From Flavobacterium agrisoli (lineage in GTDB: Bacteria > Bacteroidota > Bacteroidia > Flavobacteriales > Flavobacteriaceae): 64,000 nt of DNA. A program made the translations under genes and the position numbers. How positions within the stretch are numbered: position 1 is the stretch's first letter; each line of letters begins with the position of its first letter. Positions 36,136 to 44,935 of the stretch are shown here, in pieces. The notes beneath the pieces were generated by a model, which was given only the letters and a program-made list of their open reading frames with translations, was not told the DNA's origin and did not search any database. Location of the stretch: positions 1 to 64,000 of the forward strand of contig NZ_JAEHFV010000010.1 of NCBI RefSeq assembly GCF_016522065.1, written 5' to 3'.

Positions 36136-37269
36136 TTAATAATTATTTATGCACTTTGCCATATCCACTACATCAACTTCATTTAATTCATAAAAGAGTG
36201 GCAATCGCAATAAACATTCGGTAAATTTATCCGAATTTGATAATACTCTACCATCGTGTTTGTCGCTATAATACGCACTAGAGTGAAGCGAAATATAATG
36301 AAAAACAGCATGATACCCCTTTTCTTTTAATTTAGAAATCAATTCGCTTCTTATTTCACTATTCTCAGTAACCACATAAAACATATGCCCATTATTTGTT
36401 GCATAAGGAGGTAAACTAGGAAGTGTAATTAAATTCGAACTTTGCAAATTGTCATAATAACAATTATGCAGCATTTTCCTTTTATTTTGGATAAGCTCTA
36501 AATTTTCTATTTGTGCCCAAAGAAATGCGGCAATAATTTCGGAAGGAAGAAAAGAAGAACCCGTATCTACCCAACCATACTTATTCACTTCACCTCTAAA
36601 AAATTCGGCACGATTAGTCCCTTTTTCCCATATAATCTCAGCCCTACTACTGAAACGTGAGTCATTTATAACAAGCATACCCCCTTCTCCAGAAATAATA
36701 TTTTTAGTTTCATGAAATGAAAATGCTGCTAAATGGCCAATAGAGCCTAGAGCCTTTTTAACTCCATCTTTCCCAATATAAAAGCTATCAATTGCCTGCG
36801 CCGCATCCTCAATAACTAATAAATTATATTTAGTAGCTAAATACATAATTTTATCCATATCACATGCAACACCAGCATAATGAACAGGAACAATTGCTTT
36901 TGTCTTATCTGTTATTAATTCCTCAATTTTGTCGGCATCAATATTGGGATTATCGCTATATGAATCAGCAAAAATAATAGTAGCTCCCTGTCTAATAAAG
37001 GCAATTGCTGTTGAGACAAAAGTAAAACTAGGAATGATTACTTCATCTCCGGGTTGTATATTGGCTAAAATGGCAGCCATTTCTAAAGCATCAGTGCATG
37101 ATGTAGTGAGTAATACTTTCTTAAAATTATAACGTTCTTCAAAAAACTGTTGGCATTTTTGCGTATACTTCCCATTACCTGAAATTTTTCCAGAATTTAC
37201 GGCATCATAAATATAATGCGTTTCTTTCCCTGTTAAATAGGGCTTATTAAATGGTATTATAGATTCCAT
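36136..37269 (-). CDS. wecE: dTDP-4-amino-4,6-dideoxygalactose transaminase (WecE/RffA)
   Basis: A 377-residue PLP enzyme of the DegT/DnrJ/EryC1/StrS family. It starts IPFNKPYLTGKETHYI, then GNGKYTQKCQQFFEE, VLLTTSCTDALEMAAIL, VIEDAAQAID and SFHETKNI, where the Lys (about 192) is the expected PLP-binding residue; KGTNRAEFFRGEVNKYGWVD completes the WecE signature. It aminates dTDP-4-keto-6-deoxyglucose, made by RfbA and RfbB, to dTDP-4-amino-4,6-dideoxygalactose. It overlaps the WecD-like acetyltransferase gene by 13 bp, so the pair makes dTDP-Fuc4NAc. Confidence 0.92.
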   Translation of the reverse strand: MESIIPFNKPYLTGKETHYIYDAVNSGKISGNGKYTQKCQQFFEERYNFKKVLLTTSCTDALEMAAILANIQPGDEVIIPSFTFVSTAIAFIRQGATIIFADSYSDNPNIDADKIEELITDKTKAIVPVHYAGVACDMDKIMYLATKYNLLVIEDAAQAIDSFYIGKDGVKKALGSIGHLAAFSFHETKNIISGEGGMLVINDSRFSSRAEIIWEKGTNRAEFFRGEVNKYGWVDTGSSFLPSEIIAAFLWAQIENLELIQNKRKMLHNCYYDNLQSSNLITLPSLPPYATNNGHMFYVVTENSEIRSELISKLKEKGYHAVFHYISLHSSAYYSDKHDGRVLSNSDKFTECLLRLPLFYELNEVDVVDMAKCINNY

Positions 37270-37955
37270 GAATGGTATATATTATTGATTTCTTTTATTT
37301 TAAAATTTGTTTTCTGATAAAGATTCATAGCAGGTATATTTTCCTGCTGCGTTACAACCTGAATTTCTTTAAAGCCTGCATTGTAACTCCTTTTTATACT
37401 CTCACTAATTAATTGTTGGCCGATGCCGCAACCTCTGAAATTCTCAGATACAGCAAGTAAACCTATTTCGGCTAAAAATTCATTTTTTTTATTTAAGGTA
37501 ACAAATCCAATTATAGCAGTATTCTTTAATACCACAATAATATCGAACGTAACTTCATGATTTACAGCATTTTCTATCCATTGTATATACAATTTTTCAA
37601 ACTCGTTATTCGTAAAGTTTTGATCAACATTAAATCTTGAATAGATACCACTTTTTAAAGCTAGTTGCTTCAACTCTTTTATATCATGTCTATCCAAATT
37701 AAAAGAATCAATAACTAATTCATTTTCCTTTAAAACAACCTCATAAGTAAATTGATTTAGCACCACTTTTCTATCCACCAACTCAAAATTAGGGAACAAC
37801 AAATTTACTTTTGAAAAGACATACACTAGTTTAAATTTTTTAGAATACTCGCTAAACAATTTATAATCAAATTCCTTTTCATCACCAATACCAATTCTAC
37901 CTACCTCAAAACCAAAAAAAGAAGAATCCCACTCCAACCTCTCTATTCCAAACAT
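37257..37955 (-). CDS. wecD: GNAT acetyltransferase, dTDP-fucosamine acetyltransferase-like (WecD/RffC)
   Basis: A 232-residue protein. The N-terminal half (RLEWDSSFFGFEVGRIG) is the substrate-binding part peculiar to WecD, and the C-terminal half is a GNAT domain with acetyl-CoA motif RGCGIGQQLI (about 176-185) and QENIPAMNLYQKTNF near the end. It acetylates the 4-amino group made by WecE, giving dTDP-Fuc4NAc. The 13-bp overlap with wecE and the fixed partnership of these families make the call firm despite the short motif set. Confidence 0.87.
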   Translation of the reverse strand: MFGIERLEWDSSFFGFEVGRIGIGDEKEFDYKLFSEYSKKFKLVYVFSKVNLLFPNFELVDRKVVLNQFTYEVVLKENELVIDSFNLDRHDIKELKQLALKSGIYSRFNVDQNFTNNEFEKLYIQWIENAVNHEVTFDIIVVLKNTAIIGFVTLNKKNEFLAEIGLLAVSENFRGCGIGQQLISESIKRSYNAGFKEIQVVTQQENIPAMNLYQKTNFKIKEINNIYHSWNL

Positions 37956-38114
37956 ATTTATGTAATAAATTATTTTAACTTAATTCTATATAAAAATCTC
38001 CAGTGAAACAAACATTTTCTTCAACATAAACAAAACTAATTACGCATTAAAAATTGAAAATTTTATTAAAACGTTAAGGCAATCTGCTTTATTTAATCAC
38101 TAGTTAAATAGTAT

Positions 38115-39185
38115 TTAAGCAGAAAACAGCCTAATTAATCTTTTACATATCAAAAAAACAATTGTAAAAATTCCAACCAAAATTCCTCCAATTAAAAAAG
38201 CTTTTGTTTTACCTAAACGCTCTTTAGGTAAAGGTAAAATAGGACGATCTACCACCTGGATTAAAGGTGTTTCTTTGCGTAAAGTTACTTTAGCCACTTC
38301 CATTTGCTTGATCAATTCACTTAAAATAGCGGTATTGGCCTGTACATCTACTTGCCTACGGGCCGAAGGTGCTCGGCGAACATTCAAAGCGGGGTTTAAA
38401 TTAAATGTATTATCGTTTGCAACGGCAACCCCAGTAATGGCAGCATTTAGTTCTCTCCTAATAGAATCCGTTTGACGTTCCAAAATCAACATGTTTTCAC
38501 GTGCTTTTTTGCTTTTAGTGGACACATAAAAATCAGAAACAACTTTGGCCAATTGTTCATTGAAATATTTGGCAAACAACTCGTTAGTAGATTTCACCTC
38601 TAAAGTGGTGATGTTGATTTTTTTATCTTTTTGGCTAACCGAAAGTACATTATTAAAAATATCCCCGTATACACTTGTTATAATACTATCTTGCTGTCTT
38701 GTAAATTTATTCGGATCACTTTTAGGTAAAAACTGTATGTTTTTAAATGCATCATTTTCACTCCATTTTTCACGAATTTCTTTATATTGAAAATACATCT
38801 CGATTAAAGACATCTTCTTACCTTGATAGGTCACTTCCTGCAATAAAGCACGTTGAACCATAGCTCTGGATCTGAAAAGTTCGTTTAAATTGGCACCGCT
38901 GAATATACTACCTCCCCCTCCTCCTACATCGAAACCAAACGAACCTGCTAAAGCTCCTAAACCGCTTATTCCGCCAGATTTTTCATCTTCTAAAGCAAAC
39001 GTCAAACTAGCAGTATAGACTGGTTTTTTAGTAAACGAATAGGCCAAACCTAATAAACCGCCGACAATTCCAGCTAACACAATTATTTTCCACTTGCCTA
39101 ACAAATAGTGGTACCATTCCTGAATTTTTAAAAGGAGATCTTTTAAGGAAATCTCCTCCGTTTGTTGCGGTAAATTTTCACTCAT
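38115..39185 (-). CDS. Wzz-type chain-length determinant
   Basis: A 356-residue inner-membrane protein with the standard PCP layout: a first transmembrane helix (IIVLAGIVGGLLGLAYSF, about 34-51), a long periplasmic part with coiled-coil potential (KKARENMLILERQTDSIRRE), a P-rich segment before the second helix (VVDRPILPLPKERLGK) and the helix FLIGGILVGIFTIVFLIC near the C-terminus. There is no kinase domain. It probably controls polymer length and contacts an outer-membrane export channel; the nearest upstream gene encodes the large SLBB export protein. Confidence 0.88.
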   Translation of the reverse strand: MSENLPQQTEEISLKDLLLKIQEWYHYLLGKWKIIVLAGIVGGLLGLAYSFTKKPVYTASLTFALEDEKSGGISGLGALAGSFGFDVGGGGGSIFSGANLNELFRSRAMVQRALLQEVTYQGKKMSLIEMYFQYKEIREKWSENDAFKNIQFLPKSDPNKFTRQQDSIITSVYGDIFNNVLSVSQKDKKINITTLEVKSTNELFAKYFNEQLAKVVSDFYVSTKSKKARENMLILERQTDSIRRELNAAITGVAVANDNTFNLNPALNVRRAPSARRQVDVQANTAILSELIKQMEVAKVTLRKETPLIQVVDRPILPLPKERLGKTKAFLIGGILVGIFTIVFLICKRLIRLFSA

Positions 39186-39597
39186 ATATTTTTTATTTGA
39201 ATATTGATGTGGTTATGGGTTGTGAGTTGTCAGTTCTCAGTTTTGGGTTATCAGTTTTCTTCTTATGGTGTAGTCTCTCGCCTACGCTCGAGTTGACAAT
39301 TTTGATTTTAGATTTTGAGCTTTAAGTCAAATTTTAATCTTTTAATCTTTTAATCTTTTAATTGTCAACTTCTGCTTTCCGACTTTAAAACAAGTACAAT
39401 CGGATCATCTGATGATCAACTAGTGTATTCCCTCACTCTTCCCAATCACAAACGTTGTCGGCTTTGGGTTATAGTTTCTTTGCTCTTTGCTCTTTATTCT
39501 ATTTTATATTGTCAGTTGGTGGTTGTAGATGCATTCTCTCGACTGCGCTCTATATGACAGGGTATGTAGCGTTTCACTCCTCACTCTTCACTCCTCA
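39186..39597. other. 412-bp intergenic region made largely of short-period repeats
   Basis: From left to right: seven exact heptads (TGGTTAT, GGGTTGT, GAGTTGT, CAGTTCT, CAGTTTT, GGGTTAT, CAGTTTT) at 39210-39258; a TCTCGCCTACGCTCGA element at 39276-39297; AATCTTTT three times (8-bp period) at about 39335-39361; a palindrome GATCATC-T-GATGATC at 39403-39417; CTTTGCT heptads at 39478-39500; TCTCGACTGCGCTC at 39537-39550; and CACTCCT/CACTCTT heptads at 39575-39602 across the SLBB gene's stop. No gene is supported. Confidence 0.8.
39210..39258. repeat. seven exact heptads, consensus NRGTTNT
   Basis: 49 bp made of seven 7-bp units in unbroken phase, lying just upstream of the chain-length gene start. 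Confidence 0.85.
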
Positions 39598-39602
39598 CTA
39601 AT
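39575..39602. repeat. CACTCCT/CACTCTT heptads across the SLBB gene stop
   Basis: CACTCCT, CACTCTT, CACTCCT, CACTAAT. The TAG stop of the leftward SLBB gene (39598-39600) is inside the last unit; on the coding strand TAG is followed by TGAGGAG, TGAAGAG, TGAGGAG. Confidence 0.85.
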
Positions 39603-42030
39603 TAAACGCCGTAACAATCAACAACGCCAAACTGGTAATCACACTACCTATACTCACCCATTCGCCAACACTCATTTTGTTTGTTTCCGGTTTCTCCGGT
39701 ACAACAATTTGAGAACCGGGTGCTACTTTAGGATAGTTTTTAAAAAACAAAAACGATCCCGTTACATCGGCTTTCCCATTAGGATATATAATATAAGCCT
39801 TCTTTTTCCAACCTTTACTATCAATTCCCCCAACAGAACTCAAATAATATTTAAAACCTTTGCCTTTACGATAAGGAATTTCCGAGGTCAACAACACATT
39901 CCCCGAAACCTTCACCCCTTCATTAAATTCAGCTACTTCTATCTCATCACCTGGAAACAGAATAACATTCGAATAATGATCGGGATTTTTTACAATTTTA
40001 TCCCAGTTCACCGGTATAGTAGCAAATTTCAATTCTTCTTTGAGTTTTTTTGACAATTTATCAGGAAGACTATCATTTTCTTTTAAATTCAAATCAACGC
40101 TTTCAATTAATTCAATTTGTTCTTCTTTAATAGGACGTTTGATTTTCATACCAGCCGGATTTCCAACAGTAGTTAATCCGCCAGCACGCATAATCACACT
40201 ATAAACCGTTTCTTTTTTGGTTGCCAAAGCATAGTTACCAGGATACAAAACAGAACCCGATACTATAACGGTCTCCGGCTTCTCATACACCGCAATTCTT
40301 CTAATATTAATCACATCAAAAGGACGTAATACAAAATTTTTAACCTGCTCATTATTATCGGCAGCTATTTCCAAATTAACAAGCTCTATACGGTTTTTAT
40401 TGTTTGCATCTACGCTATCCGACTTAATGACACGAGCAATTTCGACTCTTTTAGAAGCCGTTCCGGTTAATCCTCCCACTTGAACCACCAAATCGTTCAA
40501 AGTTAAATCATCAAAATAATCATAAGTACCCGGGTTTTTTACTTCTCCTTCAATAGTCACCGTATACGCTTCTCTAAAGTCCAAAATAGAATAAACGGTC
40601 ACCACATCTTCCCGCTGCAAAATCACATCAGCTGCCAAATCTCCTCCTAAGGCTTTTTCTAAATTAGTATTGATAATCTGCGTAGTCAAATCAGGCTTCA
40701 AACGAATAATACGCACACGCTGACGGTAGGCATCTTCTTTTAAACCTTCTGCTTGCGTAACCAAATCCGACAAACGCATCCCTTCATAAAAAGAATACAC
40801 ATCGGGTCTGAAAACAGCCCCATCTATGGTGATGCGATTTTCAAAACGATTTAAAATTTTTGAAATACGAAACACATCGCCAGACTGAGGTTGGTAACGA
40901 CCATAATCAGCCTGGTTAACATCCTGGACTTTAAATTCCTTGCCCGTTTTTTGCAAAACGTTTACCGAAGCCGTATAAGCCAAATCGGTAAAACCAGAAG
41001 CAAAATTCAATAAGTCCGCAAAGGTTTCCCCTTCCTTCATTTCAAAAATACCAGGGCGTTTCACTTCTCCTTCCATCTTAACGCGTGTTGTATAACTCGG
41101 AATTCGAATAACATCATTGTCTTTCAAACCAACATTATCACTTTGATCGCCTTTGGTCAAAAAACGGTAAATATCAATCTGCTTATACACTTTATTATTT
41201 CGAATCAATTCAATAGTACGATAACTCCCATTTTTACCCGGACCACCACCTAAATACAACGCATTATAAACGGTAGCTAAAGACGAAATAGAATAATTCC
41301 CCGGTTGTTTGCTCCCTATTAAAGTGACCTTAATCGTGCGTATTCGGCTTAAACTAACACTGACTTGCGACTGACCCGAACCCACCGTACTATAAACACG
41401 TGCAATGGCATTTTTGATTTTCGAAGTAGCAGCCTCAATAGTCATTCCCGACACAGCCAACTCCCCAACATATTGAATGCTTACTTTCCCTTCCACACTA
41501 ACGGGTACCGTTTCAGAATACTGCTGTACCCCAAAAACACTTACTTGCAATTCGTCTCCTGGCCCTAACACATAATGCACCGGAGTAGCCAATTTTAAAT
41601 CTGGCTCAAAATTTAAAGTTGGGTTATCAAACAACTCCGAACCAAATACCAAAGCATTCAGGGAATCCTTTACTTTTTGATTTTTAATTTTTTCTTGTTC
41701 ACGACCAAATTCTTTTTTATTGTCTTCCTTTTTGGGTTTAACTTCCAAAGGATTTGTCGGCCCTTTTTTAGCATCCAAATCTTTCAAACGTTGCTTCAGT
41801 TTGGCATACTCGCTAGGAGACATCCCCTTTTCAATGACAATACCCTCCGCTTGCTCAATAGTCATATTATTGGCATCCAATTGACTTTTAATTTTTTGAA
41901 TATCGGCATCAGACATATAATCGACTTGAACGGTACTCAAATCTTTGCCTTTCAAAATATCCTGTGCATTTGTAGTTGTTGAAGCCAACATTGCCATGCA
42001 TACTACCAGTATGTAAAGTATTCTTTTCAT
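39598..42030 (-). CDS. large SLBB-domain polysaccharide export protein (Wza-like)
   Basis: An 810-residue secreted protein. A signal peptide (MKRILYILVVCMAMLASTTTN, cleavage after NAQ near 23) is followed by a helical segment, a polysaccharide-export domain (HYVLGPGDELQVSVFG, about 152-167), and several SLBB repeats (recognisable as GEVKRPGIFEMKEGETFADLL and repeats such as GEVKNPGTYDYFDDLTL). The C-terminus holds a hydrophobic helix (WVSIGSVITSLALLIVTA). It resembles the long Wza-type proteins of Bacteroidota, thought to form or contact the outer-membrane channel. It pairs with the chain-length protein downstream; a second, lipoprotein-type Wza is at 47.3 kb. Confidence 0.88.
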   Translation of the reverse strand: MKRILYILVVCMAMLASTTTNAQDILKGKDLSTVQVDYMSDADIQKIKSQLDANNMTIEQAEGIVIEKGMSPSEYAKLKQRLKDLDAKKGPTNPLEVKPKKEDNKKEFGREQEKIKNQKVKDSLNALVFGSELFDNPTLNFEPDLKLATPVHYVLGPGDELQVSVFGVQQYSETVPVSVEGKVSIQYVGELAVSGMTIEAATSKIKNAIARVYSTVGSGQSQVSVSLSRIRTIKVTLIGSKQPGNYSISSLATVYNALYLGGGPGKNGSYRTIELIRNNKVYKQIDIYRFLTKGDQSDNVGLKDNDVIRIPSYTTRVKMEGEVKRPGIFEMKEGETFADLLNFASGFTDLAYTASVNVLQKTGKEFKVQDVNQADYGRYQPQSGDVFRISKILNRFENRITIDGAVFRPDVYSFYEGMRLSDLVTQAEGLKEDAYRQRVRIIRLKPDLTTQIINTNLEKALGGDLAADVILQREDVVTVYSILDFREAYTVTIEGEVKNPGTYDYFDDLTLNDLVVQVGGLTGTASKRVEIARVIKSDSVDANNKNRIELVNLEIAADNNEQVKNFVLRPFDVINIRRIAVYEKPETVIVSGSVLYPGNYALATKKETVYSVIMRAGGLTTVGNPAGMKIKRPIKEEQIELIESVDLNLKENDSLPDKLSKKLKEELKFATIPVNWDKIVKNPDHYSNVILFPGDEIEVAEFNEGVKVSGNVLLTSEIPYRKGKGFKYYLSSVGGIDSKGWKKKAYIIYPNGKADVTGSFLFFKNYPKVAPGSQIVVPEKPETNKMSVGEWVSIGSVITSLALLIVTAFN

Positions 42031-42114
42031 ATTTAATTATTGAAAAACTTTTTTGCTATTTATTTTAATACGGATTAAAACCTGTGTTATTGTGTTGTTC
42101 ACTATACTACAACT

Positions 42115-42149
42115 ACTTACTCTTCACTCTTCACTCTTCACTCTTCACC
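42115..42149. repeat. CACTCTT heptad array downstream of rfbB
   Basis: CTTACTC followed by CTTCACT-type units in unbroken 7-bp phase, ending 7 bp before the rfbB stop (42156-42158). The rest of 42031-42155 shows nothing else. Confidence 0.85.
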
Positions 42150-42155
42150 AAAAAA

Positions 42156-43202
42156 CTAAGAATACTGCTTTTCATAATACCCCTGATAATCTCCAGAGGT
42201 CACATTATTCAACCATTCTTGATTATTCAAATACCAATCGATGGTGATGCTCAATCCTTGTTCAAAGGTAACAGAAGGTTCATAGCCTAATTCTTCATTA
42301 ATTTTAGTCGCATCAATAGCATAACGCAAATCGTGTCCCGGACGGTCTTTCACAAAGGTAATTAACTGTTCTGAAGTACCCGCTGTATTACCTAATTTGG
42401 CATCCATTTGCTTGCACAATTCTTTTACCAAATCGATATTCTGCCATTCGTTAAATCCACCTACATTATAGGAATCACCATTTTTCCCATTGTGAAAAAC
42501 ATTGTCAATCGCTTTGGCATGGTCAATAACAAACAACCAATCGCGGGTATATTTCCCATCTCCATAAATAGGCAAAGGTTTCTTGTTTAAAATGTTATGA
42601 ATACATAACGGAATCAATTTTTCCGGAAAATGATTCGGTCCATAATTGTTGGAACAATTCGTTAGCACCATCGGTAAACCATAGGTATCATGATACGCAC
42701 GCACAAAATGATCAGAAGAGGCTTTGGAAGCCGAATAAGGTGAATGTGGGTCGTATTTCGTGTCTTCTGTAAACAAACCCGTATCGCCTAATGCGCCAAA
42801 CACCTCATCAGTAGACACATGATGAAAACGTTTGCCTTCATAATTGTCCTTCCAAATTTCTTTAGCCGCATTCAACAAATTTACGGTACCAATCACATTG
42901 GTCATTACAAAAGCCGTTGGATCCGTAATGGATCGATCTACATGGGATTCTGCTGCTAAATGAATTACGCCATCGGGCTGGTATTTTTGAAAAACCTCAA
43001 AAATGTGTGCCGCATCAGTAATATCAGCTTTCACAAACTCATAATTGGGTAATGATTCAATATCTTTTAAATTCTCTAAATTGCCAGCATACGTTAACGC
43101 ATCCAAGTTGATTACTTTATAGTTTGGATACTTAGTAACAAACTCACGCACGACATGCGATCCAATAAATCCGGCTCCGCCGGTGATGATTATGTTTTTC
43201 AT
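42156..43202 (-). CDS. rfbB: dTDP-glucose 4,6-dehydratase
   Basis: A 348-residue short-chain dehydrogenase of standard RmlB length. TGGAGFIGSHVV (7-18) binds NAD; AAESHVDRSI, HVSTDEVFG (about 127-135) and YSASKASSDHFVRAY (about 156-170) carry the Thr/Asp-Glu/Tyr/Lys active site. It converts dTDP-glucose to the 4-keto-6-deoxy intermediate used by RfbC (rhamnose) and by WecE (Fuc4NAc). The other rfb genes are 20 kb to the left, so this gene serves two pathways from a distance. Confidence 0.97.
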   Translation of the reverse strand: MKNIIITGGAGFIGSHVVREFVTKYPNYKVINLDALTYAGNLENLKDIESLPNYEFVKADITDAAHIFEVFQKYQPDGVIHLAAESHVDRSITDPTAFVMTNVIGTVNLLNAAKEIWKDNYEGKRFHHVSTDEVFGALGDTGLFTEDTKYDPHSPYSASKASSDHFVRAYHDTYGLPMVLTNCSNNYGPNHFPEKLIPLCIHNILNKKPLPIYGDGKYTRDWLFVIDHAKAIDNVFHNGKNGDSYNVGGFNEWQNIDLVKELCKQMDAKLGNTAGTSEQLITFVKDRPGHDLRYAIDATKINEELGYEPSVTFEQGLSITIDWYLNNQEWLNNVTSGDYQGYYEKQYS

Positions 43203-43216
43203 GTTATTTTTTTTTC

Positions 43217-43279
43217 AAATGGTGAATGGTGAATTGTAAATTGTAAATTGTAAATTGTAAATTATCAATAGCAAATGGT
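43217..43279. repeat. nine exact heptads, consensus RAATTGT/AAATGGT
   Basis: AAATGGT, GAATGGT, GAATTGT, AAATTGT (three times), AAATTAT, CAATAGC, AAATGGT: 63 bp in unbroken 7-bp phase, just upstream of rfbB. The units are unrelated to CACTCYT, which takes over in the next array at 43294-43342. Confidence 0.88.
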
Positions 43280-43293
43280 TTTCTATTTTAAGT

Positions 43294-43342
43294 TCTCCTC
43301 ACTCCTCACTCCTCACTCCTCACGCTTCACACCTCACTACTC
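43294..43342. repeat. CACTCCT heptad array across the manC stop
   Basis: TCTCCTCACTCCTCACTCCT-type heptads followed by degenerate CACGCTT, CACACCT and CACTACT units. The TAG stop of manC (43337-43339) is within the CACTACT unit. Confidence 0.85.
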
Positions 43343-44335
43343 CAACAACTTAGATTGCACTTTTTCCAATGCGTTGTATATATCTTTTACGTCTTGTGAA
43401 CGCTCTTTTTGTAAAATTAAATTGGCGGTTGGGGTGTGGACAAAAATGGTGTTTTGAAGTCCCAAAAAGCTGGTATAGGTATCGCAACCGATTACCATAT
43501 TGCCATTGGCATCTACTTCATGACCTTTGGCTACTAAATAATCATAGACCGATTCAAACGACCCTAAATCCGACCATTGAAAAGCAGCAGGTACTACTTT
43601 TATTTTTTTACTACGTTCCATTACCGCATAATCGACGCTGATAGATGGAATTTCTTTGGATAATGCAAAATCCAACTGCCCGTTTTGATTGTTTTCCCAA
43701 ACAATTTTCGATTTCTCAAAAACTTCCGGTTGGTATTTTTGTAATTCCTCTAAAAACACGCCCGCTTTAAAACAAAACATCCCACTGTTCCATAAAAAAG
43801 CACCTCTAGAAATAAAGTCTTTGGCGGTTACTTCATTCGGTTTTTCCCTGAAAGACACTACGCGATCACCATCAGCTTCAATATAGCCATAACCCGTTTC
43901 TGGTTTGGTGGGCACCACCCCAAAAGTTACAATCGCACCATGCTGTGCTTTTGCTACCGCATCTTTCAAAGCCAGCTCGTACGCAGCTTCTCCTTCAATA
44001 ATATGATCCGAAGGCGTTACCACTAAAACGGCTTCAGGAGCTGACGCCAAAGCCGCAAAGGCAATAGCAGCAGCAGTATTACGAGGAGTTGCTTCCACAA
44101 TATTGGTATACGAAACCCCTAATTTCTCCATTGTAGCCTGACTCAAATGGCTATTATCTACACTTCCCACTACAATTACCGAATCAGCCATATCTTGATT
44201 CCGAACTACGGTTTTTTCAAACAACGATTGCCCTTCAAATAAACCCAAATATTGTTTCGGCTGACTCTTACGAGACAAAGGCCATAATCGACTTCCAACG
44301 CCACCTGTCAATATAACGTGTACAATAGTATCCAT
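43337..44335 (-). CDS. manC: mannose-1-phosphate guanylyltransferase
   Basis: About 332 residues from the ATG at 44335 (an alternative ATG is six codons upstream at 44353). The N-terminal pyrophosphorylase core shows LTGGVGSRLWPLSRKSQPKQY, then VEATPRNTAAAIAFAAL, VTPSDHII, FGVVPTKPETGYGYIE and FREKP, as in ManC. It has no C-terminal phosphomannose-isomerase domain, unlike the 470-residue enterobacterial proteins. It supplies GDP-mannose, and via gmd and fcl GDP-L-fucose. A full promoter lies about 300 bp upstream. Confidence 0.94.
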   Translation of the reverse strand: MDTIVHVILTGGVGSRLWPLSRKSQPKQYLGLFEGQSLFEKTVVRNQDMADSVIVVGSVDNSHLSQATMEKLGVSYTNIVEATPRNTAAAIAFAALASAPEAVLVVTPSDHIIEGEAAYELALKDAVAKAQHGAIVTFGVVPTKPETGYGYIEADGDRVVSFREKPNEVTAKDFISRGAFLWNSGMFCFKAGVFLEELQKYQPEVFEKSKIVWENNQNGQLDFALSKEIPSISVDYAVMERSKKIKVVPAAFQWSDLGSFESVYDYLVAKGHEVDANGNMVIGCDTYTSFLGLQNTIFVHTPTANLILQKERSQDVKDIYNALEKVQSKLLE

Positions 44336-44642
44336 AGTATCGGTATTAAGCATCCCAAAGGATATTTTATTTTTAATAAACTGTTAAACTACTAATTCAA
44401 ACCAACATAGTACAAAGCATTGGCACATGCCCCGCAGAGGACTAACAAAACCCTTCTAATACGCCGTGATCAAAGCAATGGGCAAAGCAAAATGATACGA
44501 AAAAGCAAAATCAAAAAACAGCATCCACAATATCATTTTACAACCTTGCAAAAGAATTTTAACATAAAAAAAATCCCTCCTTTTCATAGCTCCGCTACTC
44601 CTAATCACAACCGGATTAAGAATACTGAAAATTTGAATCGCG

Positions 44643-44673
44643 CAAATATAGCGCATTATCTCAACTAATTCAA
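44643..44673 (-). promoter_or_regulatory. TTG-N20-TATATTTG promoter for manC
   Basis: On the minus strand a -33 TTG (44671-44673) is followed after 20 bp by TATATTTG (44643-44650), a perfect match to the Bacteroidota/Flavobacterium vegetative promoter. Transcription would start near 44636, leaving a leader of about 300 nt before the manC start. Confidence 0.75.
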
Positions 44674-44766
44674 GCGACTCACAACCTTCCTTGAATTTGT
44701 TATTCAGCAACAACCCACAAAAAACACAACCCCCTCAATAACAAGCAACAGAAACAAAAAGCACCC

Positions 44767-44808
44767 AAAAAAAAAGCGTTAAAAAAGCAAATTATACTTT
44801 TTTAACGC
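44767..44808 (-). terminator. intrinsic terminator downstream of wzc
   Basis: GCGTTAAAAAAG (44776-44787) and CTTTTTTAACGC (44797-44808) are perfect 12-bp inverted arms with a 9-nt loop, followed on the minus strand by nine T residues (44775-44767). It should end the wza-wzc transcript before the manC promoter. Confidence 0.85.
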
Positions 44809-44872
44809 CTCTATAACACCTCACCACAACGCCTCACAACCCACAATTCCAACCTGACCACTAAAATCCTGC

Positions 44873-44935
44873 CAACTCACTCTTCACTCTTCACTCCTCA
44901 CTCTTCACTCCTCACTCTTCACTCTTCACAACTCA
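44873..44935. repeat. nine exact heptads (CTCTTCA/CTCCTCA) across the wzc stop
   Basis: CAACTCA, CTCTTCA (twice), CTCCTCA, CTCTTCA, CTCCTCA, CTCTTCA (twice), CAACTCA. The wzc stop (TCA on the plus strand, 44933-44935) is exactly the last three bases of the array, so on the coding strand every unit starts with TGA. Confidence 0.9.

Larger units (their letters stand above)
44336..44932. other. intergenic region between wzc and manC, with terminator, promoter and a long leader
   Basis: About 600 bp. Reading leftward: heptad array (44873-44935), intrinsic terminator (44767-44808), promoter (44643-44673), then about 300 bp before manC. In this leader a GGAGGG-containing stretch near 44575-44582 and short AUG frames occur, but none has a supported product. 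No known riboswitch is recognised. Confidence 0.6.

Noticed and set aside
39529-40053. Plus-strand open frame of about 170 codons
   Set aside because: Antisense to the SLBB gene and repeat-derived at its start; low-complexity product.
44456-44713. Small leftward frame upstream of manC
   Set aside because: It runs through the promoter, so the promoter's transcript could not encode all of it; shorter AUG frames inside lack support.
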